Part shown: positions 36,345 through 44,840 of the stretch, one piece after another
Layout: every line of letters starts with the position of its first letter
Numbering within the stretch: the stretch's first letter is position 1
Assembly (NCBI GenBank): GCA_963806735.1
Contig: CAWEBE010000061.1
Span: forward strand, 1-64,000
Source of the DNA: CADEFX01 sp963806735
Lineage (GTDB): Bacteria; Pseudomonadota; Alphaproteobacteria; Rhizobiales; Hyphomicrobiaceae
DNA: 64,000 nucleotides
Reading direction: 5' to 3'
Translations under genes and position numbers: made by a program
Notes under the pieces: generated by a model
What the model was told of the DNA's origin: nothing
Databases searched by the model: none
The model's input: the letters and a program-made list of their open reading frames with translations, nothing else

Positions 36345-39300
36345 AGCTCCGGCGCGCCAGACCTCCGGCCCGCGGGCCAACAGCGGCGATGGTGCGGGGC
36401 ATCTCTTGGCACTGCGCGCTGTTGATGCTTGTGGTGCTTGCGCTCCTGTTCCCTGGCCGGGCGGCGCTGGCCCTCACTCCGATCACCGTCGCGCCGGACC
36501 AGGATCGCATCGAGATCACGACGGTCGGCGAAGCCTACGAAGGCCGCGGCGACAATCTGCAGGTGGAAACGGCACCCGGATCCGACGGCATGACTGCGCG
36601 CATGTCTGTGCGCGCCACCACGCCGGGCACCAGTCCGAACTGGATCGTGTTCGCGCTGCGCAACGAAACCGACAAGCCCATGGAGCGCTGGCTCACCGCA
36701 GACCGTTACAATGTCGTGGGCTCGGGCGCCGTCTGGCCGGATCTCGATGCGCGCCGCATCGAGGCCGTTACGCCGTCGGTCGGCTTCCTCCCCGATCGGG
36801 TAAAGAGCGACCGCGCCGACATCTTTCGCCTGACCATCGAGCCGGGACAGACGATCACATATGTAGCCGAGCTTGCCTCCGACAGGTTCGCGCGTATCCA
36901 TCTGTGGAAGGCGCTCGAGTACGAGCAGAAATCGCGCGACCGTCAGCTCTTCAATGGCATTCTGCTCGGCATCACAGGCATTCTGGCGGTGTTTCTGACC
37001 GCCGTGTTCGCCGCCAACCACAAGATCATTTTCCCAGCCGCTGCGCTGGTGACGTGGTGCGTTCTGGCGCTGCTGTGCGTCGACTTCGGTTTCTGGCACA
37101 AGCTGTTCCAGATGCGTCCGGAGGAGAACGCGCAATACCGTGCTGCGGCGGAAGCGTCGGTGGCTGCGGGGCTCGTGATCTTTCTATTCACTTTCCTGCG
37201 CGTGAACCTGTGGCACGGGTTTGCGCGCATGCTGTTTGCAGTGTGGATCATGGCCCAGCTCGCCATCGTGGCGACGGCCGTTCTCGATCCGCGTCTGGCG
37301 GCAACCGTGGCGCGCTTGACGCTACCTGCCATCGGCGTTGTCGGCGGGTTGCTGACGCTGTTCCTGGCCATGCACGGCCTGGACCGGGCCCTGGCGATCC
37401 TGCCCACGTGGATCCTGTTCCTGGTGTGGCTGTTTGGTGCGGGCGTGACGGTGACCGGACGGCTTGCTGGCGAGGTGCCCGTTATCGGCCTGTTGGCAGG
37501 CCTCGTCTTCATTGTTGTCTTGATCGGGTTCACGGTTACCCAGTTCGCCTTCCGCTCCATTGAGCCACTCTACGGCGCGAGCCCGACCGAGCAGCAGTTG
37601 CGCTCGGCGGCGATCGAGAGTGCCGGAGTTGCGGTATGGGAGTGGACTGGCCGGCGCAACGAAATCCGCGTTGATCCCGCTGTCGAAGCAACCCTGGGCC
37701 TCAATGGGGGTGTGTTGTCGACCAAGATCGAAAACTTTCTCACCTATCTGCATCCTGCTGACAAGGAGCGCTTCCAGCTCATGCTGCAGTCGGCCGCGGC
37801 CAAGGAGCAAAGCAATCTGCGTCTGCAATTTCGCATACGGCATGCGGACAGCACCTATCGCTGGTTCGAGGTCGAGGGTGCGAGCGTACCCACGTCGGAC
37901 CGCAGGTCGGTGCGCTGCGTCGGTCTTTTGCGCGATGTAACCGACGACAAACGGGCACAAGAACGCCTGATGCACGATGCTGTGCACGACAGCCTGACGG
38001 GCTTGCCCAATCGCGAGTTGTTCCTCGACCGGTTAGGTGTCGCCCTGGTGCGGGCGAAGACCGAAAGCGATGTGCGGCCGGTCGTCATCTATTGCGACCT
38101 CGACAAGTTCAAGAGCGTCAACAGCTCGTTCGGCTTGGTGGTGGGCGACAGCCTCCTACTCACCGTGTCACGCCGGCTGTCGCGCACGCTGTCGCCGCAG
38201 GACACGCTCGCGCGCTTGGGCGGCGATCAGTTCGCCCTGTTTCTCACCGGACCCCAGGAGCCGCGCGAGTTGGCCAGGCTCGCCGAGCGGGTGCGCCAAT
38301 CCTTGCGCTCGCCGATCCGGATCGCCGGGCAGGAAATTGTGCTTACGAGCTCCATCGGCGTCGCCGTTTACGACGGCTCGCAGGCGGCAGCACACGACCT
38401 GATGCGCGAGGCCGAGCTTGCCATGAGCCGGGCAAAGCGCAACGGTTCCGACCGCGTCGAGATCTTCAAGCGCGAGATGCATGCCGACAAGGATCAGCGC
38501 ATCGCCATCGAAAGCGAGCTGAGGCGGGCCATCGAGGCACGCCAGCTCCACGTGCTCTATCAGCCCATCATTGCGCTCTCGACGGAGGAGTTGGTCGGCT
38601 TCGAAGCCTTGGTACGCTGGGAGCACCCGAGGCTCGGCTCTTTGAGCCCGACGGAATTCGTGCCGATCGCAGAGGAAACGGACCTGATCGTCAGGCTGGG
38701 CTCGTTCGTGCTCGGGCGCGCCGTGGCCGATATCGTGCGCTGGCAGAAGGAGCTGCCGCGTCCCGACGAGCCGTTGTTCATAAGCGTCAATGTGTCGAGC
38801 AGACAGCTCATCACGCCCGATCTCGTTCAAGAGATCCGACATGTGATCGGCCGCAACTCCCTGGCGCGGGGCTCGCTGCAACTCGAGGTGACGGAAAGCC
38901 TGGTCATGGAGAACCCCGAGCAGGCGACGCACATGCTCGAGCTGCTGAAGGATGCTGGAGCAGGCCTCGCGCTCGACGATTTTGGCTCGGGCTATTCGTC
39001 GTTGTCCTATCTGCAGCGTTTCCCCTTCGACACCATCAAAATCGACCGCTCGCTCGTGCACGCAAGCGCTGGCGAGGGACCAGGCTCGGCCATCGTCCGC
39101 TCCGTGGTCGCGCTCGGCCACGAGCTCGGCAAGAAGGTGGTGGCTGAAGGTGTGGAGACGGCCGAGGACGCGGCCTTTCTGCGCTCGATCGGCTGCGAGC
39201 TCGCGCAAGGCTACTACTACGGCGAGCCGATGCCCGATCGCGATGTGCTGCACCTGCTGCGGCTTGTGCGCAAGGCCGATCGCCGCATGCGGCGGCGTGG

Positions 39301-40033
39301 TTGGGTGCGCGGGCAGGCCAAGAAGAAGACCGGTGACGGTGAGGCCGCTCCCCGGCCCAAGGCGCCGCCGATTGCTGCCGAGCGCAAGCCAGCGCCAGCA
39401 CCGCCGTTGCAGGCGTACCGCCCCGGCGCCAACGGGCATGACAAGTCGCAGCCCGCTGTGGTGCGTACAGGACCACCATCGCAACATGCCCAGCGCACGA
39501 GGTCACAGACCCAGCCGGTGACGCAGCCGCCGGTCGCTCCCGCAGCTCTGCAGAAGCGCATGCGCTCCGCGGCAGCAAACGCCCGTGCGCGGCTCGCCGG
39601 CCTTGCAGGCCAGGCGGCATTCCGGCCGCCCGAGCCGCCGCAGCCGTCACCCGAGGCATCCCTGCGAGCCAAGCCGACGCCGCCGCTGCGCCATACGGAA
39701 GAGCCTTTGGAGCTCCCACGAATTGCGAGGCCTGCCGCCGGGTCTGCCTCGGGACGTCCCCCGCCGCTGCCGCACCAGATGCTGTCGTCCGACAAGCCGC
39801 GGATCGCAGCATCGCCGCAAGCTCAGGCGCAAGCGCGGGCGCGCGCTACGGCTCGCGCCAGAACGCAGCCGCCAAATCTCGATGCACTGCCTCCGCAGAT
39901 CAAAGCAAGCTTGGAGAAGCTCGCTGGCGGTCCCGTAAATTTGGAGCCGCCGGCGCCGCTGCTCGATGATCCGCCGCCCGCCGAGAACAGTGAGCGCAGC
40001 GGTGCGCTCGGCCGGCGCAAGCGCAACGCGTAG
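36341..40033 (+). CDS. Membrane PAS-GGDEF-EAL protein with disordered C-terminal tail
   Basis: 1,230 residues. A signal segment (about 20-45) and periplasmic domain are followed by seven or so helices (about 205-405), a PAS domain (about 425-540), GGDEF (about 550-700), EAL (about 715-965) and a Pro/Ala/Arg-rich tail (about 985-1230). The GGDEF site reads GGDQF at about 626, so cyclase activity is doubtful. EAL residues are present (GFEALVRWEHP, DDFGSGYSSL, AEGVET), so c-di-GMP hydrolysis is likely. The start overlaps the acetyltransferase gene. Confidence 0.92.
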   Translation: MKLRRARPPARGPTAAMVRGISWHCALLMLVVLALLFPGRAALALTPITVAPDQDRIEITTVGEAYEGRGDNLQVETAPGSDGMTARMSVRATTPGTSPNWIVFALRNETDKPMERWLTADRYNVVGSGAVWPDLDARRIEAVTPSVGFLPDRVKSDRADIFRLTIEPGQTITYVAELASDRFARIHLWKALEYEQKSRDRQLFNGILLGITGILAVFLTAVFAANHKIIFPAAALVTWCVLALLCVDFGFWHKLFQMRPEENAQYRAAAEASVAAGLVIFLFTFLRVNLWHGFARMLFAVWIMAQLAIVATAVLDPRLAATVARLTLPAIGVVGGLLTLFLAMHGLDRALAILPTWILFLVWLFGAGVTVTGRLAGEVPVIGLLAGLVFIVVLIGFTVTQFAFRSIEPLYGASPTEQQLRSAAIESAGVAVWEWTGRRNEIRVDPAVEATLGLNGGVLSTKIENFLTYLHPADKERFQLMLQSAAAKEQSNLRLQFRIRHADSTYRWFEVEGASVPTSDRRSVRCVGLLRDVTDDKRAQERLMHDAVHDSLTGLPNRELFLDRLGVALVRAKTESDVRPVVIYCDLDKFKSVNSSFGLVVGDSLLLTVSRRLSRTLSPQDTLARLGGDQFALFLTGPQEPRELARLAERVRQSLRSPIRIAGQEIVLTSSIGVAVYDGSQAAAHDLMREAELAMSRAKRNGSDRVEIFKREMHADKDQRIAIESELRRAIEARQLHVLYQPIIALSTEELVGFEALVRWEHPRLGSLSPTEFVPIAEETDLIVRLGSFVLGRAVADIVRWQKELPRPDEPLFISVNVSSRQLITPDLVQEIRHVIGRNSLARGSLQLEVTESLVMENPEQATHMLELLKDAGAGLALDDFGSGYSSLSYLQRFPFDTIKIDRSLVHASAGEGPGSAIVRSVVALGHELGKKVVAEGVETAEDAAFLRSIGCELAQGYYYGEPMPDRDVLHLLRLVRKADRRMRRRGWVRGQAKKKTGDGEAAPRPKAPPIAAERKPAPAPPLQAYRPGANGHDKSQPAVVRTGPPSQHAQRTRSQTQPVTQPPVAPAALQKRMRSAAANARARLAGLAGQAAFRPPEPPQPSPEASLRAKPTPPLRHTEEPLELPRIARPAAGSASGRPPPLPHQMLSSDKPRIAASPQAQAQARARATARARTQPPNLDALPPQIKASLEKLAGGPVNLEPPAPLLDDPPPAENSERSGALGRRKRNA

Positions 40034-40067
40034 TGTCACCGCGGTTGCGGCCGGTGCGCCAGGGCGC

Positions 40068-40196
40068 GATGGTTCCGTATAGAAGCATTGCCGCTTCCAT
40101 ATGAGGCGTGAACCGCACTCTGAACTCTGAGTGTAGTTAGGATCACACTCCAGATGGATCGCGGATGCGATTCCATCTGAAACGATCCTGTCCAGG
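40068..40196. repeat. Dispersed palindromic element, copy B
   Basis: Two hairpins in tandem. The first has AGAAGC-ATTGCC-GCTTCC at its tip (40081-40098). The second runs from GTGTAGTTAGGATCACACTC to GATCCTGTCCAGG, with inner arms AGATGGATCGC and GCGATTCCATCT. The same order is found at 62301-62442. It lies between the convergent EAL and yqgE genes and touches the yqgE stop. Confidence 0.75.
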
Positions 40197-40197
40197 G

Positions 40198-40812
40198 TCA
40201 GGCGTGTCCGGCGTCGCTGACGAGATGGGAGGGATCGATACCGATCTTGAACAGGGCGCGATCGTACTTGAGCTCGAGATCAGGTCCGAAGATGAGATCT
40301 CGATCGGCCGGGCAGTGCAGCCATCCGTTAGCCTGTATTTCGACCTCGAGCTGCCCGGGAGCCCAGCCTGCATAGCCGAGCGCCAGAATCGCCTGCTCCG
40401 GACCCTTGCCGCCGGCCATGGCCTTGAGGATATCTATAGTGGCGGTGAGGCAGACGCTCTCGTCAATCTCTAGTGTCGAGTCCTCGGCGAAATAGTCAGC
40501 GCTATGCAGCACGAAGCCGCGCTCGCTGGAGACCGGCCCGCCCACGTGGACGTTCATGCGCAAGAGATCGGGCGGCACGATCTCGTCGGCGTCGTCGCCG
40601 ACGATGCCGAGCTGCTTCAGCAATCCGGTAAAGGAGATGTGCGAGGCGCGCTGGTTGACGATCAGCCCCATAGCGCCGTCGGACGAATGCGTACACAGAT
40701 AGATAACCGAGCGCTGGAAGCGCTTGTCGGCCATGCCGGGCATGGCCAGCAGAAGCTGACCATCGAGGTAGCTGCTGCCCTGGGCCTTGCGCTGTCGGCG
40801 TGGCGTCTTCAT
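40198..40812 (-). CDS. YqgE/AlgH family protein
   Basis: 204 residues. LDGQLLLAMPGMADKRFQRS, the GAMGLIVNQ loop, VHVGGPVSSERGFVLHS and LALGYAGWAPGQLEVEI are the family's conserved elements. The cytoplasmic function is not established. The gene is divergent from the DsbD-domain gene. Confidence 0.92.
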   Translation of the reverse strand: MKTPRRQRKAQGSSYLDGQLLLAMPGMADKRFQRSVIYLCTHSSDGAMGLIVNQRASHISFTGLLKQLGIVGDDADEIVPPDLLRMNVHVGGPVSSERGFVLHSADYFAEDSTLEIDESVCLTATIDILKAMAGGKGPEQAILALGYAGWAPGQLEVEIQANGWLHCPADRDLIFGPDLELKYDRALFKIGIDPSHLVSDAGHA

Positions 40813-40953
40813 CTCCCAACACTACTCTCGGGCGCGTCGCCCTGTGAAGCGATGAAATGCGTGGGACGATGCCGCTACGCGCCGGTTGGCAAGCAGCTAC
40901 GGCAGCACTACATAGGCCGGTGCACGAAGACCCGAAGCCAGAGGCGGAACCTG

Positions 40954-41817
40954 ATGAACATTCCCAGTCGTTTGGCGGCCTTCGTCTTGATCGTACAGCT
41001 CTGCGTGCTGCCATTTGACGTTGCCGCGGCAGATCCGGCGCTCGCAACGGCATGGACCAGCGCCGAGAATTCGCGAGTGCGGCTCGTAGGTGGCCGTGCC
41101 GACGGGCCCGGCGCCCCGTTACGCCTGGTGGCTGGCGTCGAAATCGAGATTGCCGACGGCTGGAAGACTTATTGGCGCAATCCAGGCTCCTCCGGCGTGC
41201 CGCCGCGGGTCGACTGGTCGAAGTCCGTCAATCTCGCCAGTGCACGCCTGCTGTTCCCGGCACCTGTGCGTTTCGTGGACCGTGACGGCGATACCATCGG
41301 CTACAAAGATTATGTGGTGTTTCCCATCGAGCTTGTCGCGAAAGATGCCGCCAAGCCGGTGGAGCTGGAACTGTCGGTCGAGTATGGTATCTGCAAGGAT
41401 ATCTGCATCCCTGTAGAATTGAACCTCGCGCTGTCCGTGCCGCCCGGCGCTGCTCCGGTCCAGGCAGAGTCGCGTCTGGCGCGCGCCCTTGGACGCGTGC
41501 CGCGTCCTATGTCCGCCCGCGCTGCGGCGGATCCTGCTGTCACGAGCATCAAGCAGGAGCTGACGGGGGAAAAGCCGCGTGTCGTCATCGCGGCCTCGTT
41601 CCCCGCCGGTATCAAAGGTGCCGATCTCTTCGCCGAGGCGCCGGACGGGCTTTGGATCCCGTTGCCTAAGAAGACCAGTGTGGCATCGGACAATGCGCTC
41701 GTCTTTGAGATCGACCTGACGGATGGAGCCGACATCGCCGAGCTCAGGGGCAAGACGCTGCGCCTGACGCTGGTGAGCAACGATGGCCAGTCGGAGACCG
41801 CTTTCAAGATCGAGTGA
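40954..41817 (+). CDS. Secreted DsbD alpha-domain-like protein
   Basis: 287 residues. A signal peptide (ending DVAAA) is followed by a domain with EIEIADGWKTYWRNPGSSG and VEYGICKDICIPVE, where CKDIC resembles the redox pair of the DsbD N-terminal (DsbC-binding) domain. There is no membrane or thioredoxin domain, so it acts alone in the periplasm, possibly in thiol or metal homeostasis. The start ATG is close after a GGAAC-rich leader. Confidence 0.85.
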   Translation: MNIPSRLAAFVLIVQLCVLPFDVAAADPALATAWTSAENSRVRLVGGRADGPGAPLRLVAGVEIEIADGWKTYWRNPGSSGVPPRVDWSKSVNLASARLLFPAPVRFVDRDGDTIGYKDYVVFPIELVAKDAAKPVELELSVEYGICKDICIPVELNLALSVPPGAAPVQAESRLARALGRVPRPMSARAAADPAVTSIKQELTGEKPRVVIAASFPAGIKGADLFAEAPDGLWIPLPKKTSVASDNALVFEIDLTDGADIAELRGKTLRLTLVSNDGQSETAFKIE

Positions 41818-41946
41818 CCTGCGGTAGCCACTCCTGAAGCCTTCGTGCTTGGCCGGTTGCATATAACCGGCTAAGTTCGCGCCACCCCACGTCTCACTGT
41901 CTCCTACGATTTCAAATGATTGTTCGCTTGCACGAGGAGTAGCTCA

Positions 41947-42444
41947 ATGGCGATCAAGGTTGGTGACAAGCTGCCGGATGCGACCTTCATGACGATGTCG
42001 GCGGAAGGGCCGAAGCCGATGACGACGGCCGAATTTTTCGGCGGCAAGAAGGTGGCGCTGTTCGCGGTGCCGGGCGCCTATACGCCGACCTGCCACAAGC
42101 AGCACATGCCCGGGTTCGTGGAGCGCGCCGACGAGCTCAAGAAGAAAGGCTTCGATGCGGTTGCCTGCACGGCGGTCAACGACGTGTTCGTGCTCACCAA
42201 CTGGAACAAGGATTCCAAGGCTGAAGGCAAGATCGTGATGCTGGCGGACGGCTCGGCCGATTTCGCCAAGAAGCTCGGCCTCGAAATCGACCTGACCGCG
42301 CGCGGTTTGGGCATGCGCTCACGCCGTTATGCGATGGCGGTCGACAACGGTGTGGTGACGATCCTCAACGTCGAGGATGCGCCACCGAGCCACGAGAAGT
42401 CGAGTGCCGCCACGCTCTGCTCGATGATCGACAAGAGCCTCTGA
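41947..42444 (+). CDS. Peroxiredoxin (Prx5-like, AhpC/TSA superfamily)
   Basis: 165 residues. The peroxidatic Cys49 lies in VPGAYTPTCHKQHMPGF. The resolving Cys expected in Prx5 may be the one in TLCSMID near the C-terminus or CTAVND. It reduces H2O2 and alkyl hydroperoxides in the cytoplasm with thioredoxin or glutaredoxin. The ATG at 41947 follows GAGGAG at 41935-41940. A hairpin follows the stop. Confidence 0.93.
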   Translation: MAIKVGDKLPDATFMTMSAEGPKPMTTAEFFGGKKVALFAVPGAYTPTCHKQHMPGFVERADELKKKGFDAVACTAVNDVFVLTNWNKDSKAEGKIVMLADGSADFAKKLGLEIDLTARGLGMRSRRYAMAVDNGVVTILNVEDAPPSHEKSSAATLCSMIDKSL

Positions 42445-42466
42445 GACGATGCGCTGATTGAATGAA

Positions 42467-42496
42467 AGGCATCCCACCTGACAGAGCGGGATGCCT
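42467..42496. terminator. Hairpin between convergent peroxiredoxin and small secreted gene
   Basis: AGGCATCCC (42467-42475) pairs with GGGATGCCT (42488-42496). There is no long T-run, but it lies between convergent genes and could serve both strands. Confidence 0.55.
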
Positions 42497-42508
42497 CGCT
42501 CGAGGAGC

Positions 42509-42667
42509 CTAGCCCTTGGGCTTACAGGTGCGGGTCGCGGTGTCCCACATCTCGGTTGATTTGCAGTCCTGCGGACCTGTCGGAGTGGTGGTGGTCTGCG
42601 CGAGGACCGGCATGGCCAACGAGGTGAGCATGCCAGCCAATACTGTCACCGAGGCAAGCTTACGCAT
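42509..42667 (-). CDS. Small secreted protein (52 residues), probably stress-induced
   Basis: Begins MRKLASVTVLAGMLTSLAMP, a signal peptide cut near VLAQ. The mature part is about 28 residues with two cysteines (QDCKSTEMW and TRTCKPKG). The ATG at 42665-42667 has GGAGAC upstream. An EcfG-type promoter motif lies about 95 bases upstream on this strand. No family recognised. Confidence 0.7.
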   Translation of the reverse strand: MRKLASVTVLAGMLTSLAMPVLAQTTTTPTGPQDCKSTEMWDTATRTCKPKG

Positions 42668-42760
42668 GTGACTGTCTCCATGTTGCTTGCGGTACTCCCG
42701 CGGCGAGCACGAGGGCATCGTCGCAGCGTCGGACCTGCATGGTTCACGACCTGGGTGAGC

Positions 42761-42786
42761 AACGTGGTGCGTGATCGCTCAGTTCC
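42761..42786 (-). promoter_or_regulatory. EcfG-type general stress promoter motif
   Basis: Reading the minus strand, GGAAC (42786-42782) and CGTT (42764-42761) are separated by 17 bases. This is the published consensus for the alphaproteobacterial general stress sigma factor EcfG. It points at the small secreted protein gene. Confidence 0.6.
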
Positions 42787-42982
42787 GGGGAACTGATCAC
42801 TTTTGTGGTCCCACTCGTCGACGAAAATGATTTGCAGTGGATCCGGCCCGATAAGGCCTCGGCAAAGAAGGCGGCGGCCTCGGGAGAGACCGCCGCAGGC
42901 CACGCAAAACCTCGAGGCTGTTCTTAGTCAGTGACAATACGTTGATGTGAGTCGGGGGCCTTTGCGGGGCTGGAATGCGGCG

Positions 42983-43026
42983 AAAATAAAAACGGCGGCC
43001 CCGGAGAAGTGAGGGACCGCCGCCGT
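42983..43026 (-). terminator. Rho-independent terminator on the minus strand
   Basis: On the minus strand ACGGCGG (43026-43020) pairs with CCGCCGT (42998-42992), followed directly by TTTTTATTTT (42992-42983). No gene lies immediately upstream on this strand, so it may end a small RNA. A similar but T-poor hairpin is at 42871-42896. Confidence 0.65.
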
Positions 43027-43156
43027 CGTTGTTGCCCTAGAGGTTTGCTCGCAGATGCAACCTAAAGGCTTCGATGGTTCCGCCGCTAGCCTCAAGTTTG
43101 TGCGCCGCGTGACCAAACAATGAGCAGCAAACAGCGCCGCGAACGCAGGTTCAGAG

Positions 43157-43181
43157 GGAACTGATCCGCATTGTGCACGTT
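43157..43181 (+). promoter_or_regulatory. EcfG-type general stress promoter motif
   Basis: GGAAC (43157-43161) and CGTT (43178-43181) are separated by 16 bases, as in the EcfG consensus. Seventy bases on lies a strong hairpin (43251-43290), and the next gene starts at 43522. Confidence 0.5.
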
Positions 43182-43250
43182 AGCGCAGTGCCGCCTGAAT
43201 CTGGCTCCCCAGCCCAGTGCGTCCCAGCCAAGGATCACTGCTACGGCGGC

Positions 43251-43290
43251 AAGAGCGCCGGTCCACCCCGCCCGGAGGACCGGCGCTCTT
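43251..43290. other. Perfect 14-bp stem hairpin
   Basis: AAGAGCGCCGGTCC (43251-43264) pairs perfectly with GGACCGGCGCTCTT (43277-43290) around a 12-base loop. No T-run of note follows. It could end or stabilise a transcript begun at the upstream EcfG motif. Confidence 0.55.
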
Positions 43291-43521
43291 CAGGCCGCGT
43301 CAGTGCAATGCGCTAGGTCTTATCGCGAGCCTATAGATCGAGAAGCGGAAAGACAGGCCAGCCTGCTTCCGCGGATGTGGGAATGCCTCAGCTGGCACAG
43401 CGATCAAATCCGCCCCTGGGCACGCCCGTGCCGTAATTTCCGACGCTCACAATGTTACCGTTCACATGCTGTCCGGCCTCTCGGTCCGGCGGCGACAAAA
43501 CAAATATCGGGAGGTTTCGCC

Positions 43522-44685
43522 ATGCAATACCGCATCTTGCGGGCAACCGGCTTTGCCGTCGGGTTGCTCGTGCTGCCAGCATTTGCACCTCAGGCCACAG
43601 CACAACTCGTATTGTCCGCCAACGATGGAAAGGCGGTGCTGGTTGATGGCGTCAACACGGTTCCCATTGACCCGAAGCCGGACAACGTCACCATCATCGA
43701 TCTCGGCTCATCGCCGCCGAAAGTGGTGGCAGAGATCAAGGTGGCCACTAGTGTGGTCGGACCGCCATCCAGCGTCGCTGTCGCTCGCGACGAGTCCTTT
43801 GCGCTGGTGACCGCTGCCACCAAGATCGATCCTTCGGATTCGAAAAAGACTGCGCCTGACAACAAGGTCAGCGTTATCGATCTCAAGGCCTCGCCGCCAG
43901 CCGTGATCGCAGTGGTCGAGTCGGGTGCCGGAGCAGCCGGCGTGGCATTGAACCCAGATGGCAACCTGGCGCTGGTGGCCAATCGCTCGGAAGGCACGGT
44001 GTCCGTCTTCACGATAGCCAACAAGGCGCTGACAGCGGTTGGCAAAGTGCAGCTCGGTGATGCCAAGTCTGGCCCGAGCGCGATTGCCTTCACGCCCGAC
44101 GGCAAGACGGCACTGGTCACCCGTGACGGCGATAACAAGATTTCCGTGCTGAGCGTCGACGGCAGCAAAGTGGAGCACGCCAAACGCGACGTTCACGCCG
44201 GTTTGAGACCTTATCCGCTCGACATCAGCAGTCAGGGCGACGTTGCCGCGGTCGCCAATATCGGCATTGGCGGCGGGGATGCCGATACTCTGAGCCTGAT
44301 CAGTCTCAAAGGCGGTCCGGCGCGCGTGATCGATACCATCAGCGTCGGCCAAACTCCCGAGGGCCTCAAGATGTCGCCCGACGGTCAGTACGTCGCCGTC
44401 ACCGTGATGAACGGCTCGAACAAACCCAAGAGCTCACCATTCTTCAACGACCACGGCCTGGTCCGGATCTACGCGGTGTCGGGCGGGAAGCTCGCCAAGG
44501 TGGCTGAGGCGAAGGTCGGTCACTGGTGCCAGGGCGCAGCCTGGAGCAAAGACAGCAAGACGGTGCTGGTCGGCTGTATGGTCGAGAACGAGTTGCAGGC
44601 GTTCAGCTTCGACGGCAAGGAGTTGAAGCCGTCAGGCGCTATCAAAGTGGGTGCTGGCCCCGGTGGTATCGGCACGGCACGCTGA
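43522..44685 (+). CDS. Secreted beta-propeller (YncE/lactonase-like) protein
   Basis: 387 residues. A signal peptide (cut near QATAQ) is followed by repeated blades such as VALNPDGNLALVANRSEGTV, AIAFTPDGKTALVTRDGDNK and LKMSPDGQYVAVTV, each with the PDG-type turn. These resemble YncE-like seven-bladed propellers. Substrate or partner unknown. GGGAGG precedes the ATG. Confidence 0.85.
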   Translation: MQYRILRATGFAVGLLVLPAFAPQATAQLVLSANDGKAVLVDGVNTVPIDPKPDNVTIIDLGSSPPKVVAEIKVATSVVGPPSSVAVARDESFALVTAATKIDPSDSKKTAPDNKVSVIDLKASPPAVIAVVESGAGAAGVALNPDGNLALVANRSEGTVSVFTIANKALTAVGKVQLGDAKSGPSAIAFTPDGKTALVTRDGDNKISVLSVDGSKVEHAKRDVHAGLRPYPLDISSQGDVAAVANIGIGGGDADTLSLISLKGGPARVIDTISVGQTPEGLKMSPDGQYVAVTVMNGSNKPKSSPFFNDHGLVRIYAVSGGKLAKVAEAKVGHWCQGAAWSKDSKTVLVGCMVENELQAFSFDGKELKPSGAIKVGAGPGGIGTAR

Positions 44686-44840
44686 TGCGACCGGCAAAGG
44701 ATGGCGTCGAGCGTCAGCGTGACGCGTATCGCCTCGGCGTCATCCACGTTGCATTCTGATCTTATTGCAGCCTATCGCAGACAGTCTTGCGAGGTTGGAT
44801 CATAATCGGCACGATCCCAACACTCACAAGGCGAACGCCC

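Larger units (their letters stand above)
42668..43521. other. 854-base intergenic region with stress-promoter and terminator signals
   Basis: It holds two EcfG-like promoter motifs pointing outward, at least three strong hairpins and one minus-strand intrinsic terminator. Short open frames at 42646-42903, 42928-43116 and 43388-43603 (minus) have no domain and overlap these structures, so I do not call genes. Untranslated small RNAs are possible. Confidence 0.55.

Noticed and set aside
42928..43116. Minus-strand frame of 62 codons in the stress-promoter region
   Set aside because: It spans the intrinsic terminator hairpin and its T-run and has no recognisable family.
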